A stretch of DNA of 64,000 nucleotides from Zobellia russellii (GCF_018728565.1 NZ_JACSOI010000002.1:310001-374000); one strand, 5' to 3'. Positions 36,701 through 46,390 are shown, numbered from the stretch's first letter. Numbers and translations are program-made. The notes: generated by a model from the sequence alone, not told the origin.

Positions 36701-39700
36701 ATCCGGCCAAATAGCTTCTTCGGAAGTAGCTCCAAAAGAGGTGAACTCCAACGGAATTTCCAACTGATAAAAGTTCTCGGAGAAATCAGTTCCTATTCTA
36801 AGGAAACCTACCAAAGGTTGGTCAACATCATAAATATCCGTCTCTAAAATTTTCTCGGCATGTATGAACATTTTTAATTTTTCATACTGACGCACATCTA
36901 TATCAAGATTCTTAAATACACCTCTAGAATCTTGAGACTCCAAATTTTCCACCACCAAAGAAAGAGATTGCTCATTCTGTTGTATAATGGTATTGTTATT
37001 GTTCAATTGCTCACGAAGAACACCTGGAGGCAGCACATAAGGAATAGGACTTCTACTTTCGTTTTCCTGAATGTTAACCGCATTAACATCTAAGGTAGTG
37101 GCATCATCTGCCGTATTTGGGTCATCTACATCAAGAGACTTAGTATAGGTTCTCCAATCTCCACGTACAAGATCCAACGTAGCAAAACGCAAAAGCACAT
37201 CACTAGAGAAGCCGGTCATGTACATACGTAATGAGCTTATAGAGCGAAAATCATTGATACCACCTACTGCTTCGGTAAAATCACTTAACGGAATTTTATA
37301 CTGGATCCATCGGGTACGCACTGTACTTTCATTAGGAATTCTATTTCCTGAAAGCACTAATGAATCACGAATGTCGGTTACATATTTATCGTTAATGGTC
37401 GTATTGGGTTTAATAGGAATCCGGTATTCATAGTAACTGTTTACCGTATTCATGGTCAAATCACGATCAATATCCTCTACATCTGGCAATGTGGTAGACC
37501 CTCTATTATCATTAGTTACCTCAACCGGCGAGTTTCCTTGCGGGTTGTTGAAGTTCAAATATCTATTAAGTATCCCGCCATCACGTTGCAAGAAGTATTC
37601 GTAGTTATCCAAAGCTGGATCTTCTGGATTATCGTTCCCATAAATTGCGGCTTCGGCTCCATCATTAAGACCATCAAAACCAAGATCTTGTTGTGAGCGA
37701 CTGCCTTCATTAACATCAAAGGCATACACTAAGGCCTGGGTTGCCGGAACCGGACCCCACGTAGGATTTTCCGGTTTTACACTTCCCTCACCGTTAACTG
37801 GTAGTCCGTTTTCGTATTGCTTAAGGCCATCCGCCAAAATATCTTCGGAAATATTACCAAGGTTAAACACTAATTCTCCTTGACTTGTTGCAGTTCCTTC
37901 TAAATAAGGATCCATCACCCAAAACTGAACAAACTCAACATTGGCCTGCTCAAAATTGGTACTGCTCAAAGACCGCATGATACCACCCCATTTATCATTG
38001 GGAGATTCCGTACCAAAATTAGCATTTGCGTTATACGGACCTTTCAACTCAGGGTAATACGCTAAATCTAATGTAGTCTGTTGACGCGTCTGTCCTTGAG
38101 CTACTTCAACCTGAGGAAAAACCTCATCTATAAATATCCTTCTTGTGGCGTTTGTGGAAATATCATTATCACTGATACTCGCAGGCCTTTGGTTGGTATA
38201 AAAGACAGGGTCAATAGAATACCAAGCCATTTTTGCCCTACCGAAACCAGTTTCCAAACCTTTTTGAGTGGGTGAATCCAAAAATTCCACCGGTGTACTT
38301 GCCAGTGCCCAACCCAAAGAAGAGCGGATATCAATTAGAGCCTGAGCCCCTTCAAAATCATCTAAGTATGTTGTTGTTTCCCCTTGAAAGTCGGCATTTT
38401 TAGGTGAACTAGGCTTTAACCAAGCAACTTCTCCCCTAACCGAAAGATTAGACGGAACGTCCGTATCTATATTAGGTAGTTTATTGACCAAACGGGTCAA
38501 GAAAGGAACTTCGGTTGAAAAATTTCCATTGATTCCGAATACGGTATTATTCACAGGCTCTACGCCAAAGTTGGACTTTTGCGTTAATGGCCTTTCATTT
38601 AGGTTTAATAAAGTGGCCCCTAAAACAAAATTCTTGTTGAATTGATGCTCTACGTTTACGCCTGTAAAACGACGGGTTTGCTGACCGAATACGGCATTAT
38701 TTTCTACTGAAATATTAATTGGGGTATTAGAAGCCTCTAAACTTGGATCAAGAATCTGAACCGTACCTGCCTGATAGTTTACCGTATAGTCTATACCTTC
38801 CTGCAACTGTCTTCCTCCAGCGGTAACACGCACAGAACCCCTGGGCACGTTAAAAGCTCCGATCGGAATGCCATTGCTTCCCTCTGACTTGTATCTACCT
38901 TTTAATAAGAACTTATCTTTTTCCGGGTTTTGTAAGGCCGCAGATTTGGTAAGCTCATACATATCCCTAAATACATATTTCTCTTGGTTGGCGTTATATC
39001 CGCTTTCGGTATTATAATCCCCACCACCTAAACGTTCAAAAAGATACTCTCCAAAAGGCTCAACTTTCGTAAATATAATTTGGCCGTTCTGCGTATCTAC
39101 GGTTATGCCCGGAACAAAATCAAAAAAACCATCACCACCAGGTTGTACATCATTGTAGGCATTAAGTCTATCAAAATTAAAGACATCTAACAATATGCGC
39201 TCTTGCAAAGGTTTTCCTCCATCCGTTTGGGCCGGAAAATCTTCAACCGGAGTAATATAGTTCCTTGGTGTTGGGTTAGAGTAAAGGATATTCATTTTAA
39301 AATCTTCCTGACTCAACCTAAAAGCACCGGTGGCATAAATATTTTTCATCATCAAATCCCAAATAGGATCGGACACATTGGTAATATTACTTTTCAGTAA
39401 TTTCAGCACTAAGGTGTTATTATCAATAATAGGGTTTTCCAAAGATCCGGAAACCGTTGTTGCATCTACCCCACCATTGGCAAATTCACCAACCTGATAC
39501 ACTTTTCCGTTATAGGTATATTGAAAGGCTACCGCCAATACCTCGTCATTGCTTAAACGTTGGTTTAATGAAATGTAGCCCAATTGAGTGTTAAATTGAA
39601 AATCCCTACCCTGCTCCAACTTTCTTGCGTTTTCAAGATAAGCGTAGTCAAACCCTTGATTAGGTTGGTAGCCCGAAACATTGAAACCTTGCTCAATGGT

Positions 39701-40969
39701 AGCCACATCACGAATACTCTGGGTAAGTGCCCCACCTTTACCAATTGACGCAGGATTGTAATCATTTGCATCGTTACGTGGCAACTGGTTAGGTTGCCCT
39801 GAATTTACATTGAAAAATCCTGCAGGGGCATTCCCTGAGATTCTAGTCTTATTTTCACCTGCTAACAATGGGTCATATTCTCCCAAATCTTGAATACCAA
39901 CTATATTACGAACGTTTAAGGTTTGCTGACTACGGTTGGTAACCCAAACTTCTAAACGGGTTATCTGTACTTGGCTCCTGATATAGGGGTAGTTAACCAA
40001 AGCTGCATCATAATTATCCCTAAAATACTGGGCCAGGAAGAAATGCTTATCCTCATCATATTGAAGTGCCGAAACGGAAAATTCATTTACCGTACCCCCG
40101 CCCTGTGCTACAACTGTATTATTTTGAGAACGCTGTTCCGAGAAAACTGCGGTAACCGTGGTCTTACCAAATTGAAGCTGAGTTTTTACCCCAAAAAGAC
40201 TCTGCGCGCCCGTTATAAGGGAGCTATTGAGCGGCATGTTTACGTTACCTACCTCTATTGACTGAATGATATCGTCCTCCGTAGGTGTATAATCCAGTTT
40301 AACAATATTCTGAAAATCAAAAGTAGCTTCTGTGTCATAATTGGCCGTAACCTGTAATCTTTCGCCTATTTTACCAAGCATACTTAGACTTATACGCTGA
40401 TCAAAATCAAAAGATATATTGGTACGGTTTCTTGGGGATAAAGAGGGGTTGTCATTTTTTTGCCAGATAACCCCTAGATCCATAGCCACGGATCCCTGTG
40501 GTATTACCTCTATAGTGTTACCTCCAAAAATAGATTGAAAAAAACTGTTGTTTACGTAAAAATTGGGGAGTAAGTTTTTTCTTGCTTCTTCACTACCTTC
40601 TTTTTTTCCGGCATAGGCATCGGATTTTTCTTTAAAGTAGTCCTTTATTCCTTCTTGGCGTACCAGCTCATAATATTGCTCGGGAGTAAGTATCACCGGG
40701 TATCCAATATCAAAATCACCTACCTTTTCAGAGTAGATGTACATATTTAGATTTGGATCGTATTCGTATTTAGAGACAATACTTTCCGGGTTTTCCATTT
40801 TGAGCTTACCCAAAGAAAAACCGGTCTTTACGGAATCCACTTCCTGCTCTTCCCTATCTTCATTTTCTGTTTCTTGGGCATACGATACACCGGAGGAAAC
40901 GAGCAAAAATAAAAATAGGAGTGTAAGCTTAAATGGTGATTTAAGAAATAGTTTGGCCCCTGTTTTCAA
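33773..40969 (-). CDS. sprA: T9SS outer-membrane translocon protein SprA/Sov
   Basis: The 2398-residue size and overall pattern match SprA of flavobacteria (Sov in Porphyromonas), the very large outer-membrane beta-barrel that forms the T9SS export channel. It has a signal peptide ending near SYAQ (residue 31) and conserved segments such as TTTYLDDFEGAQALIDIR, YNFGN at the extreme C terminus as the last strand, and long runs of alternating strands. It starts 5 bases after the ruvA stop codon, so it is probably co-transcribed with ruvA. It would export the type B cargo encoded at 3112-6816 and others. No truncation or frame break is seen. Confidence 0.96.
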   Translation of the reverse strand: MKTGAKLFLKSPFKLTLLFLFLLVSSGVSYAQETENEDREEQEVDSVKTGFSLGKLKMENPESIVSKYEYDPNLNMYIYSEKVGDFDIGYPVILTPEQYYELVRQEGIKDYFKEKSDAYAGKKEGSEEARKNLLPNFYVNNSFFQSIFGGNTIEVIPQGSVAMDLGVIWQKNDNPSLSPRNRTNISFDFDQRISLSMLGKIGERLQVTANYDTEATFDFQNIVKLDYTPTEDDIIQSIEVGNVNMPLNSSLITGAQSLFGVKTQLQFGKTTVTAVFSEQRSQNNTVVAQGGGTVNEFSVSALQYDEDKHFFLAQYFRDNYDAALVNYPYIRSQVQITRLEVWVTNRSQQTLNVRNIVGIQDLGEYDPLLAGENKTRISGNAPAGFFNVNSGQPNQLPRNDANDYNPASIGKGGALTQSIRDVATIEQGFNVSGYQPNQGFDYAYLENARKLEQGRDFQFNTQLGYISLNQRLSNDEVLAVAFQYTYNGKVYQVGEFANGGVDATTVSGSLENPIIDNNTLVLKLLKSNITNVSDPIWDLMMKNIYATGAFRLSQEDFKMNILYSNPTPRNYITPVEDFPAQTDGGKPLQERILLDVFNFDRLNAYNDVQPGGDGFFDFVPGITVDTQNGQIIFTKVEPFGEYLFERLGGGDYNTESGYNANQEKYVFRDMYELTKSAALQNPEKDKFLLKGRYKSEGSNGIPIGAFNVPRGSVRVTAGGRQLQEGIDYTVNYQAGTVQILDPSLEASNTPINISVENNAVFGQQTRRFTGVNVEHQFNKNFVLGATLLNLNERPLTQKSNFGVEPVNNTVFGINGNFSTEVPFLTRLVNKLPNIDTDVPSNLSVRGEVAWLKPSSPKNADFQGETTTYLDDFEGAQALIDIRSSLGWALASTPVEFLDSPTQKGLETGFGRAKMAWYSIDPVFYTNQRPASISDNDISTNATRRIFIDEVFPQVEVAQGQTRQQTTLDLAYYPELKGPYNANANFGTESPNDKWGGIMRSLSSTNFEQANVEFVQFWVMDPYLEGTATSQGELVFNLGNISEDILADGLKQYENGLPVNGEGSVKPENPTWGPVPATQALVYAFDVNEGSRSQQDLGFDGLNDGAEAAIYGNDNPEDPALDNYEYFLQRDGGILNRYLNFNNPQGNSPVEVTNDNRGSTTLPDVEDIDRDLTMNTVNSYYEYRIPIKPNTTINDKYVTDIRDSLVLSGNRIPNESTVRTRWIQYKIPLSDFTEAVGGINDFRSISSLRMYMTGFSSDVLLRFATLDLVRGDWRTYTKSLDVDDPNTADDATTLDVNAVNIQENESRSPIPYVLPPGVLREQLNNNNTIIQQNEQSLSLVVENLESQDSRGVFKNLDIDVRQYEKLKMFIHAEKILETDIYDVDQPLVGFLRIGTDFSENFYQLEIPLEFTSFGATSEEAIWPDNNQMEIVLADLNKVKSVWISGTDLSEIRYFEVIDGEVVSVDPLSARTPGRLRIGIQGNPSLGSIRSMMVGVKNVSRTPARGEVWFNELRLAGLDNEGGWAALAAVDANFADFANVSATGSTSTSGFGAIDQMPNERAREDALSYDVVTNVNLGQLLPNKWGIQLPFNYGISEQMITPEFDPVYDDLKLQDRIDAADNPEDAKAIEQQAEDYTKRTSINFIGVRKDRGEEADANFYDVENFTFNYSYNETNHRDFEIASLEDKNVAAGLVYNHNFKPVEVAPFMKNDSLFTSRYWRWLKELNLSLLPTSISVNSNIDRQFNQQRFRDVVEEGVDKLELPTLQQRNYQFNWQYAVNYSLTKSLRLNMTASNNHIVRNYYEDFVNGTGDEDQRIDETLGLWDGFWDLGEPNRHAQQLELNYDLPFSKIPVLDFINAQYSYTSNFDWQRGGDALREVALEDINTVQNASTHNLTANLTMQKFYDMIGLKKRSGKSAANRAPVRRDKAGNPASGSEKTEKKTSGLFNTAVDILTMVKRLNLNYNESRGKVLPGYTQSVGFVGSLKPSFGFVFGSQADVRFDAARKGWLTGFDEFNEQYIQNINKQLNITATAQPIKDLTIDLSADRQFSNSYQENFSVIRNTDGSLEYNNLLGNEYGNFSISTVMLGTIFNKSDEFDSKTFEQFKQNRIIIANRLVADRVEVANINPETGFPEKYSKTQQDVLLPAFFAAYTGQDAERVNLDTFRDIPIPNWNLKFTGLMRNKWFKKRFQRFSVSHGYRAAYSINSFQTNLEKVQFKKENEGIDAVDSDGDLMPDLILNNVVLNDEFNPLVRMDFEMKNSVSVLAEMRTSRTLALSFDNNLMTEMNGKEYTVGLGYRFKDVKFVTNIGGNKTRLKGDLNLKADVTLRDNITIIRNLDIDNNQITSGQNLLSIKFTADYALSKNLNALFFYDHSFSQFAVSTAFPQTTINSGFTIRYNFGN

Positions 40970-40974
40970 ACTTG

Positions 40975-41556
40975 TTATAAATTTTTAAGCGCAAGTTTAA
41001 TAATGTTCTCTACGCTGAGCGAGGGGTCTTGGATAAGTACTTTGTCAACTACCTTTTCGGCGGATCTTCTTACAAAGCCAAGAACCTCTAAAGCAGATAA
41101 CGCTTCTTCTTTATTTGTATTGTTCGTAGGAGCGGAAACTTCGCCTATATCGTAAACTTTTAAAATCTTATCCCTAAGGTCTAGAATTACACGTTGGGCC
41201 GTTTTGGCTCCTATACCTTTAATGGACTGAATTGTAGCCACGTCTCCATTGGCAATTGCATCTCTAATTTGGGCAGGTTCCAATGAAGAAAGCATGGTTC
41301 TGGCCGTACTTGAACCAATACCTGAAACCGATAGTAAAAGACGGAAAATCTCGCGCTCAGATCTTTCGGCAAAACCAAAAAGCGTATGTGAGTCTTCCTT
41401 TACTTGAAGATGAGTAAACAAACTAATATTTTCCGAATCGCCTATCTTAGAAAAAGTGTTCAAGGAAATATTTACAAAATAGCCAACTCCAGCACATTCT
41501 ATCACTACATAGGTTGGGTTTTTCTCTACAAGTTTTCCTTTAAGATGGGTAATCAT
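40975..41556 (-). CDS. ruvA: Holliday junction branch migration protein RuvA
   Basis: The 193-residue protein has the three RuvA domains: an N-terminal OB fold (MITHLKGKLVEKNPTYVVIE), tandem helix-hairpin-helix motifs (LLSVSGIGSSTARTML and IQSIKGIGAKTAQRVILDL) and a C-terminal UBA-like domain (EALSALEVLGFVRRSAEKVV) that regulates RuvB. RuvA tetramers hold the Holliday junction while RuvB drives branch migration. ruvB is at 46391-47413, separated by maeB, an MFS gene and queG. The close spacing to sprA downstream is striking. Confidence 0.96.
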   Translation of the reverse strand: MITHLKGKLVEKNPTYVVIECAGVGYFVNISLNTFSKIGDSENISLFTHLQVKEDSHTLFGFAERSEREIFRLLLSVSGIGSSTARTMLSSLEPAQIRDAIANGDVATIQSIKGIGAKTAQRVILDLRDKILKVYDIGEVSAPTNNTNKEEALSALEVLGFVRRSAEKVVDKVLIQDPSLSVENIIKLALKNL

Positions 41557-41582
41557 ATCCGGGGTTGTTTTGGGGAATTATT

Positions 41583-41607
41583 TTGCCCGGTCATTAGAAC
41601 CGGGCAA
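41583..41607 (-). other. Hairpin between maeB and ruvA (weak terminator or attenuator)
   Basis: TTGCCCGGT (41583-41591) and ACCGGGCAA (41599-41607) form a perfect 9-bp stem with a 7-base loop. On the minus strand the following bases are AATAATT rather than a T run, so it would be a weak terminator; partial read-through from maeB to ruvA and sprA is possible. Confidence 0.5.
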
Positions 41608-41613
41608 TTACTA

Positions 41614-43911
41614 TTACTTGGCCTCTGTTTTGGCCTTTTTTCTCTTTTCTCTTTCCTGTGCATCTATAACAGCAACCGCCGTCATATTTACCATTTCATC
41701 TACACTTGCACCTAATTGAAGGATGTGTACAGACCTTCTTAGACCAACCATAATAGGACCTATACTATCTGCTTGGTTCAGTTCTTTTAAGAGTTTGTAA
41801 GTAATGTTCGCCGATTCCAAGTTTGGAAAAATTAGGGTATTTACCTTTTTACCCGCCAGTTTGGAGAATGGGAACTGACTCTGTAACAATTCTTTATTCA
41901 GGGCAAAATCTGTTTGAATTTCACCATCTACCACCAGACTTGGGTTGCTTTCATGTAAAATACGAACCGCTTCCCTTACTTTTTTTGCATGCGGATGGTT
42001 AGAAGACCCAAAGTTTGCGTAAGACAGTAAAGCCAATACAGGGTCAAATCCAAAAGTTGAAGCCACATTTGCCGCATTTTGAGCTATTTCTGCAATTTCT
42101 TCCGCATTTGGATCTATATTTATAGAGGTATCCGCCAAAAATAATGGACCTCTATCCGTAATCATAATGTTTACCGTAGATACCTTCTTTACATTTGACG
42201 CTCTACCAATAACTTCCAAAATTGGTTTTACAACCGTTGGGTACGCTCTTGAATATCCAGATATCATTCCATCTGCATCACCTTCAAGCACCATCATAGC
42301 TCCAAAATAATTGCGCTCGCGCATTCTTATTTTCGCACTGTAAAGTGTAGTGCCGCTACGCTTTCTACTTTCCCAGAACTTGGTTGCATAGCGTATATGT
42401 TTCTCATCAAACTCTTTGGAAGTTGGATCCAAAATATCTATCTCTGCATCAAAATCCAATTCCTTTTTCAACTCTAAAATAATCTCTTTTCTACCCAAAA
42501 GAATAGGCTCCGCAATACCCTCTTCATGCACGATTTGAGCCGCCTTCAACACATCAAGATGGTCGGCTTCGGCAAAAACAATACGTTTTTTGTTCATTTT
42601 TGCCCTGTTGTGCAATAAGCGTACTACTTTGTTATCGTTCCCAGAACGTTGTAGCAGTTCTTCTTTATACCGGTCCCAGTCATCAATAGGGCTTTTGGCC
42701 ACGCCACTATCCATGGCAGCCTTGGCCACGGCCGGCGGAATTTCAGAAATAAGACGTTGATCAAACGGTTTGGGAATTATATATTCTTTACCGAACGTTA
42801 ATCGTGTTTCCCCATAAGCAATGTTAACCTGTTCCGGCACGGGTTGTTTGGTAAGTTCGGCCAATGCCTTAACGGCGGCCATTTTCATTTCTTCATTAAT
42901 AGCAGTAGCACGTACATCCAGGGCCCCTCTAAAAATAAAAGGGAAACCAAGTACATTATTCACCTGATTAGGATGATCGGAACGTCCTGTAGCCATAATG
43001 ATATCTTTCCTGGTCTTTATGGCCAAGTCGTAATCTACTTCAGGATTAGGGTTTGCCATGGCAAAAACAATAGGGTTTTCCGCCATTGAATTCAACATAT
43101 CCGGTGTTACAATATCAGCTATGGAAAGTCCGATAAAAACATCGGCATCTACCATTGCTTCGGAAAGAGTATCTATTTTTCTATCAGTAGCAAATTCTGC
43201 TTTGGAAGCAGATAGATTTTCGGCATCTTTTCTGATAACCCCTTTACTGTCCAACATCACAATATTTTCTGCCTTTGCACCAAAAGCCTTATACAGCTTT
43301 GTACAGGAAACAGCGGCAGCGCCAGCACCACTAATAACAATACGGACTTCTTCTATTTTCTTTTCGGACAGTTCCAGCGCGTTTAACAAAGCTGCAGCAG
43401 AGATAATGGCCGTTCCGTGTTGATCATCATGCATTACCGGAATATCAAGCTCTTCTTTAAGCCTTCTTTCTATTTCAAAAGCTTCGGGTGCTTTTATATC
43501 CTCCAAATTGATGCCGCCAAAAGTAGGAGCGATCATTTTTACGGTCTCCACGAATTTATCAACATCCTCCGTATCAACTTCAATATCTATTCCATCTATA
43601 TCCGCAAAAATTTTGAAGAGCAATCCTTTCCCTTCCATAACTGGCTTTGAGGCCTCCGGACCAATATTACCAAGCCCCAATACGGCCGTACCATTGGATA
43701 TAACGGCCACCAGATTTCCTTTAGAGGTATATTTATAGGCATTATCCTTATCCTTAGCAATTTCCAAGCAAGGTTCTGCTACACCTGGCGAATAGGCCAA
43801 AGCCAAATCTCGCTGGGTTGAATAAGGTTTTGTAGGAACGATTTTTATTTTGCCAGGTTGCGGTTTAGCATGATATATCAATGCTTCCCTTCTCTGTTTT
43901 TGATTGCCCAT
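41614..43911 (-). CDS. maeB: NADP-dependent malic enzyme with phosphotransacetylase-like domain
   Basis: The 765-residue length fits the MaeB class of fused malic enzymes. The N-terminal malic domain has YSPGVAEPCLEI and KGNLVAVISNGTAVLGLGNIGP. The NAD(P)-binding domain includes VRIVISGAGAAAVSC. From about residue 430 a phosphotransacetylase-like domain (RIVFAEADHLDVLKAA, GMISGYSRAYPTVVKP) makes up the C-terminal half; in this class it is generally regulatory and not catalytic. The enzyme oxidatively decarboxylates malate to pyruvate and supplies NADPH. A -7 promoter element lies just upstream. Confidence 0.95.
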   Translation of the reverse strand: MGNQKQRREALIYHAKPQPGKIKIVPTKPYSTQRDLALAYSPGVAEPCLEIAKDKDNAYKYTSKGNLVAVISNGTAVLGLGNIGPEASKPVMEGKGLLFKIFADIDGIDIEVDTEDVDKFVETVKMIAPTFGGINLEDIKAPEAFEIERRLKEELDIPVMHDDQHGTAIISAAALLNALELSEKKIEEVRIVISGAGAAAVSCTKLYKAFGAKAENIVMLDSKGVIRKDAENLSASKAEFATDRKIDTLSEAMVDADVFIGLSIADIVTPDMLNSMAENPIVFAMANPNPEVDYDLAIKTRKDIIMATGRSDHPNQVNNVLGFPFIFRGALDVRATAINEEMKMAAVKALAELTKQPVPEQVNIAYGETRLTFGKEYIIPKPFDQRLISEIPPAVAKAAMDSGVAKSPIDDWDRYKEELLQRSGNDNKVVRLLHNRAKMNKKRIVFAEADHLDVLKAAQIVHEEGIAEPILLGRKEIILELKKELDFDAEIDILDPTSKEFDEKHIRYATKFWESRKRSGTTLYSAKIRMRERNYFGAMMVLEGDADGMISGYSRAYPTVVKPILEVIGRASNVKKVSTVNIMITDRGPLFLADTSINIDPNAEEIAEIAQNAANVASTFGFDPVLALLSYANFGSSNHPHAKKVREAVRILHESNPSLVVDGEIQTDFALNKELLQSQFPFSKLAGKKVNTLIFPNLESANITYKLLKELNQADSIGPIMVGLRRSVHILQLGASVDEMVNMTAVAVIDAQEREKRKKAKTEAK

Positions 43912-43933
43912 AGGAATATTAGATTTAAGAAAA

Positions 43934-43941
43934 CAAATTTA
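43934..43941 (-). promoter_or_regulatory. -7 element (TAAATTTG) of maeB
   Basis: TAAATTTG on the minus strand matches TAnnTTTG and lies 22 bases before the maeB start codon. No clear TTG is seen at the -33 position. Confidence 0.45.
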
Positions 43942-44021
43942 AGGGTATTCTTCGGATATGTGTAGCCCGTTTAGAGGATAAATTTCCAAGAATTTACGCG
44001 ATTTACAGGTATAAAACCCAA

Positions 44022-45347
44022 CTAGCCCACATTCTCCTTTTTGGCCTCCTTTACGTTCAACCGTAAAGAAAGAACCGCAGCAAGAACAAAAAACACCCCA
44101 GCGAACAATATAGCGTTAACGGCATTACCACCAAGAAGGTTCTTAAAAATAGGTCCAAAAGTAAGCGTCTCTATCCCCATGGGAATAACGATCATCATAT
44201 TTAAAATACCCATGTACACGCCTCGTCTATCCTGAGGTACAATCTTGGAAACCATGGTATAAGGTATACCCATCATAGCCGCCCAACCTATACCGAACAA
44301 GACCATAGGAAACAACACGGTAATAGGATCGGAAATATATGGAATTGTGAAAAGTGCTAGCCCCGTACCCAATAAACTTGCCGCGTAGACTTTTTTACTT
44401 CCAAATTTTAGCGCCAATGGCACCAATGCCAATGCTACGACCATAGTGGTAATATTGTAAGTAGTGCTCATTTTTGCCGATTGCGCGGCAGCTCCGGACA
44501 AATCAAACCCCATAGTACTCATGAACAAAGGTGTTATAAACTGCCAATACACAAATAGGGCGTACCATTGAAAAAGATAGACAGCGGAGAGTTTCCACAT
44601 AAAAGAAGGCATTTCTTTTACCGCTTTGGCAATCTCTATGAAAGGCATATTAAAACGTTCCCCAAAAGAAAGGGCTTTATGAGCTTTGATTTCTTCCATT
44701 TCTTCTTCTGTAGGTGGAATTTCGGGAGTTTTTAATACGGACCAAAGAATGGTTGATACAGACAAAAAGGCTCCTATAAAAAAGGAGTAATACAACCACT
44801 TAGGTATGGAACCGGCTACATCCGCAACATCTCCGCCCCCAAACCAATCTTGGAACAAAAATATGGATGCGTTGGCTAAAACAATACCGGCACCAACAAA
44901 TAGACTTTGCATTTGATACCCCAAACTCAATTGCTTTTCAGGCAACTTATCCCCTACAAAAGCACGGTAAGGCTCCATTGCCATATTGTTCCCCACATCT
45001 AAAATCCAAAGTAACCCTACTGCAAACCACAAGGCGGGACTTAACGGAAATGCAAAAAGGCAAAGACTACCAATAATAGCTCCAATCAGAAAAAACGGTT
45101 TACGCCTACCAAAACGGGGCGACCAAGTTTTATCCGATATAGCTCCGATAATAGGCTGAACGATCAAACCCGTTACAGGTCCAGCTATATTAAGAATAGG
45201 CAACATATCTTCCGATGCTCCCAAAAACAAAAAAACAGGATTGATTGCGGTTTGCTGAAGTCCAAAACTGAATTGGATGCCCAAAAAGCCGACATTCATA
45301 TTGAAAATCTGCCAAAAACTTAAACTCGGTTTTTTAATAAAGCTCAT
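44022..45347 (-). CDS. MFS sugar transporter-like protein (SLC45/GPH-like)
   Basis: The 441-residue inner-membrane protein has about 12 predicted helices. The N-terminal FWQIFNMNVGFLGIQFSFGLQ and the loop-2 motif GAISDKTWSPRFGRRKPFF resemble SLC45-type sucrose/maltose proton symporters and their bacterial relatives. The central cytoplasmic loop is short and acidic (about 215-230). In Bacteroidota such genes often sit with alpha-glucan or maltose genes, but none are adjacent here, so the substrate is uncertain. A 7-bp inverted repeat with 7-base spacing lies just upstream and may be an operator. Confidence 0.87.
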   Translation of the reverse strand: MSFIKKPSLSFWQIFNMNVGFLGIQFSFGLQQTAINPVFLFLGASEDMLPILNIAGPVTGLIVQPIIGAISDKTWSPRFGRRKPFFLIGAIIGSLCLFAFPLSPALWFAVGLLWILDVGNNMAMEPYRAFVGDKLPEKQLSLGYQMQSLFVGAGIVLANASIFLFQDWFGGGDVADVAGSIPKWLYYSFFIGAFLSVSTILWSVLKTPEIPPTEEEMEEIKAHKALSFGERFNMPFIEIAKAVKEMPSFMWKLSAVYLFQWYALFVYWQFITPLFMSTMGFDLSGAAAQSAKMSTTYNITTMVVALALVPLALKFGSKKVYAASLLGTGLALFTIPYISDPITVLFPMVLFGIGWAAMMGIPYTMVSKIVPQDRRGVYMGILNMMIVIPMGIETLTFGPIFKNLLGGNAVNAILFAGVFFVLAAVLSLRLNVKEAKKENVG

Positions 45348-45358
45348 TTGAAGTTGGT

Positions 45359-45379
45359 TTTGGTATAAAAACTACCAAA
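45359..45379. promoter_or_regulatory. Inverted repeat upstream of the MFS gene (possible operator)
   Basis: TTTGGTA (45359-45365) and TACCAAA (45373-45379) are perfect 7-bp arms with a 7-base AT-rich spacer, starting 12 bases upstream of the MFS start codon. No T run follows, so an operator fits better than a terminator. Confidence 0.4.
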
Positions 45380-45468
45380 CAAGATAGCACAATAAATCAT
45401 CGACCTGAAAAAACTTGTCTAGAAAATATAAAAGATAGCAAACTCTAACGTTTTCGTAGTTCGCTGCT

Positions 45469-46389
45469 TTATTTTAGAAATTTGATATTGCGCTGTAAAC
45501 CTGAGAATTTAGTCCTTTTTACTGCCGACTTCCGAAAAACTTTTCGGAAAACATCTTCGGTAATTTCTTCCCAATCCTTTTTGGACATGGATAATAATTC
45601 CGGATGTGGATTGAACAAGGGTTCTTGGTGAGGTTTTGAAAACCGGTTCCACGGGCATACATCTTGACAAACATCACACCCAAAGGCCCAATCATCAAAC
45701 TTACCCTCAAATTCCGTTGGAATTTCATTTTTGAGCTCAATGGTAAAATAAGAAATACACTTACTCCCGTCAACCACATAGGGCTCCACAATAGCTTCCG
45801 TTGGGCATGCATCTATACAAGCGGTACAGGTTCCGCAATGATCCGTAACCCTAGAATCATATTCCAAATCCAAATCAACAATAAGCTCAGCAATAAAATA
45901 AAAAGAACCTACCCTTTGGGTGAGCAGGTTGCTGTGCTTCCCTATCCACCCCAGGCCACTTTTAGCGGCCCATGCCTTATCCAGAACGGGCGCGGAATCA
46001 ACAAAAGCCCTTCCCCCAACTTCACCTATATTTTCAGAAATAAAATTTTGCAGCTCACGCAATTTGGATTTAATGACATGGTGATAATCTTGCCCGTAAG
46101 CGTATTTGGATATTTTATATGTGTTTTCCTCTTGTGTGTTTTCGGGATAATAATTCAGCAGTAATGAAATGACGGATTTAGCCCCGTCTACCAAAAGACG
46201 TGGATCTAAACGTTTATCAAAATGATTGGCCATGTACGACATTTCGCCGTGCATATTGTTATTGAGCCATTTCTCCAATCTAGGAGCCTCCTCTTCCAAA
46301 AAATCCGCTTTGGAAATACCACAAGACAAAAAACCGAGGCGTTTGGCTTCGGTTTTTATAAGTTCGGAATATTTCTCTTTAGAATTCAT
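45469..46389 (-). CDS. queG: Epoxyqueuosine reductase
   Basis: The 306-residue protein has the QueG layout: an N-terminal cobalamin-binding region, with [12 protein letters not shown] and [24 protein letters not shown] as hallmarks, and two [4Fe-4S] clusters from [15 protein letters not shown] and [11 protein letters not shown]. It reduces epoxyqueuosine to queuosine in the wobble position of tRNAs with GUN anticodons. It follows ruvB with 1 base between them and is therefore co-transcribed. At 306 residues it is the short form without the C-terminal HEAT repeats found in longer homologues. Confidence 0.95.
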   Translation of the reverse strand: MNSKEKYSELIKTEAKRLGFLSCGISKADFLEEEAPRLEKWLNNNMHGEMSYMANHFDKRLDPRLLVDGAKSVISLLLNYYPENTQEENTYKISKYAYGQDYHHVIKSKLRELQNFISENIGEVGGRAFVDSAPVLDKAWAAKSGLGWIGKHSNLLTQRVGSFYFIAELIVDLDLEYDSRVTDHCGTCTACIDACPTEAIVEPYVVDGSKCISYFTIELKNEIPTEFEGKFDDWAFGCDVCQDVCPWNRFSKPHQEPLFNPHPELLSMSKKDWEEITEDVFRKVFRKSAVKRTKFSGLQRNIKFLK

Positions 46390-46390
46390 C

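Noticed and set aside
36315-36767. 150-codon plus-strand open frame opposite sprA
   Set aside because: It is fully antisense to a conserved part of sprA, has no leader or promoter and no recognisable domain; it reads as a shadow of sprA codon usage.
45664-46164. 166-codon plus-strand open frame opposite queG
   Set aside because: It overlaps conserved Fe-S and cobalamin motifs of queG on the other strand, and its translation shows no domain or signal pattern.
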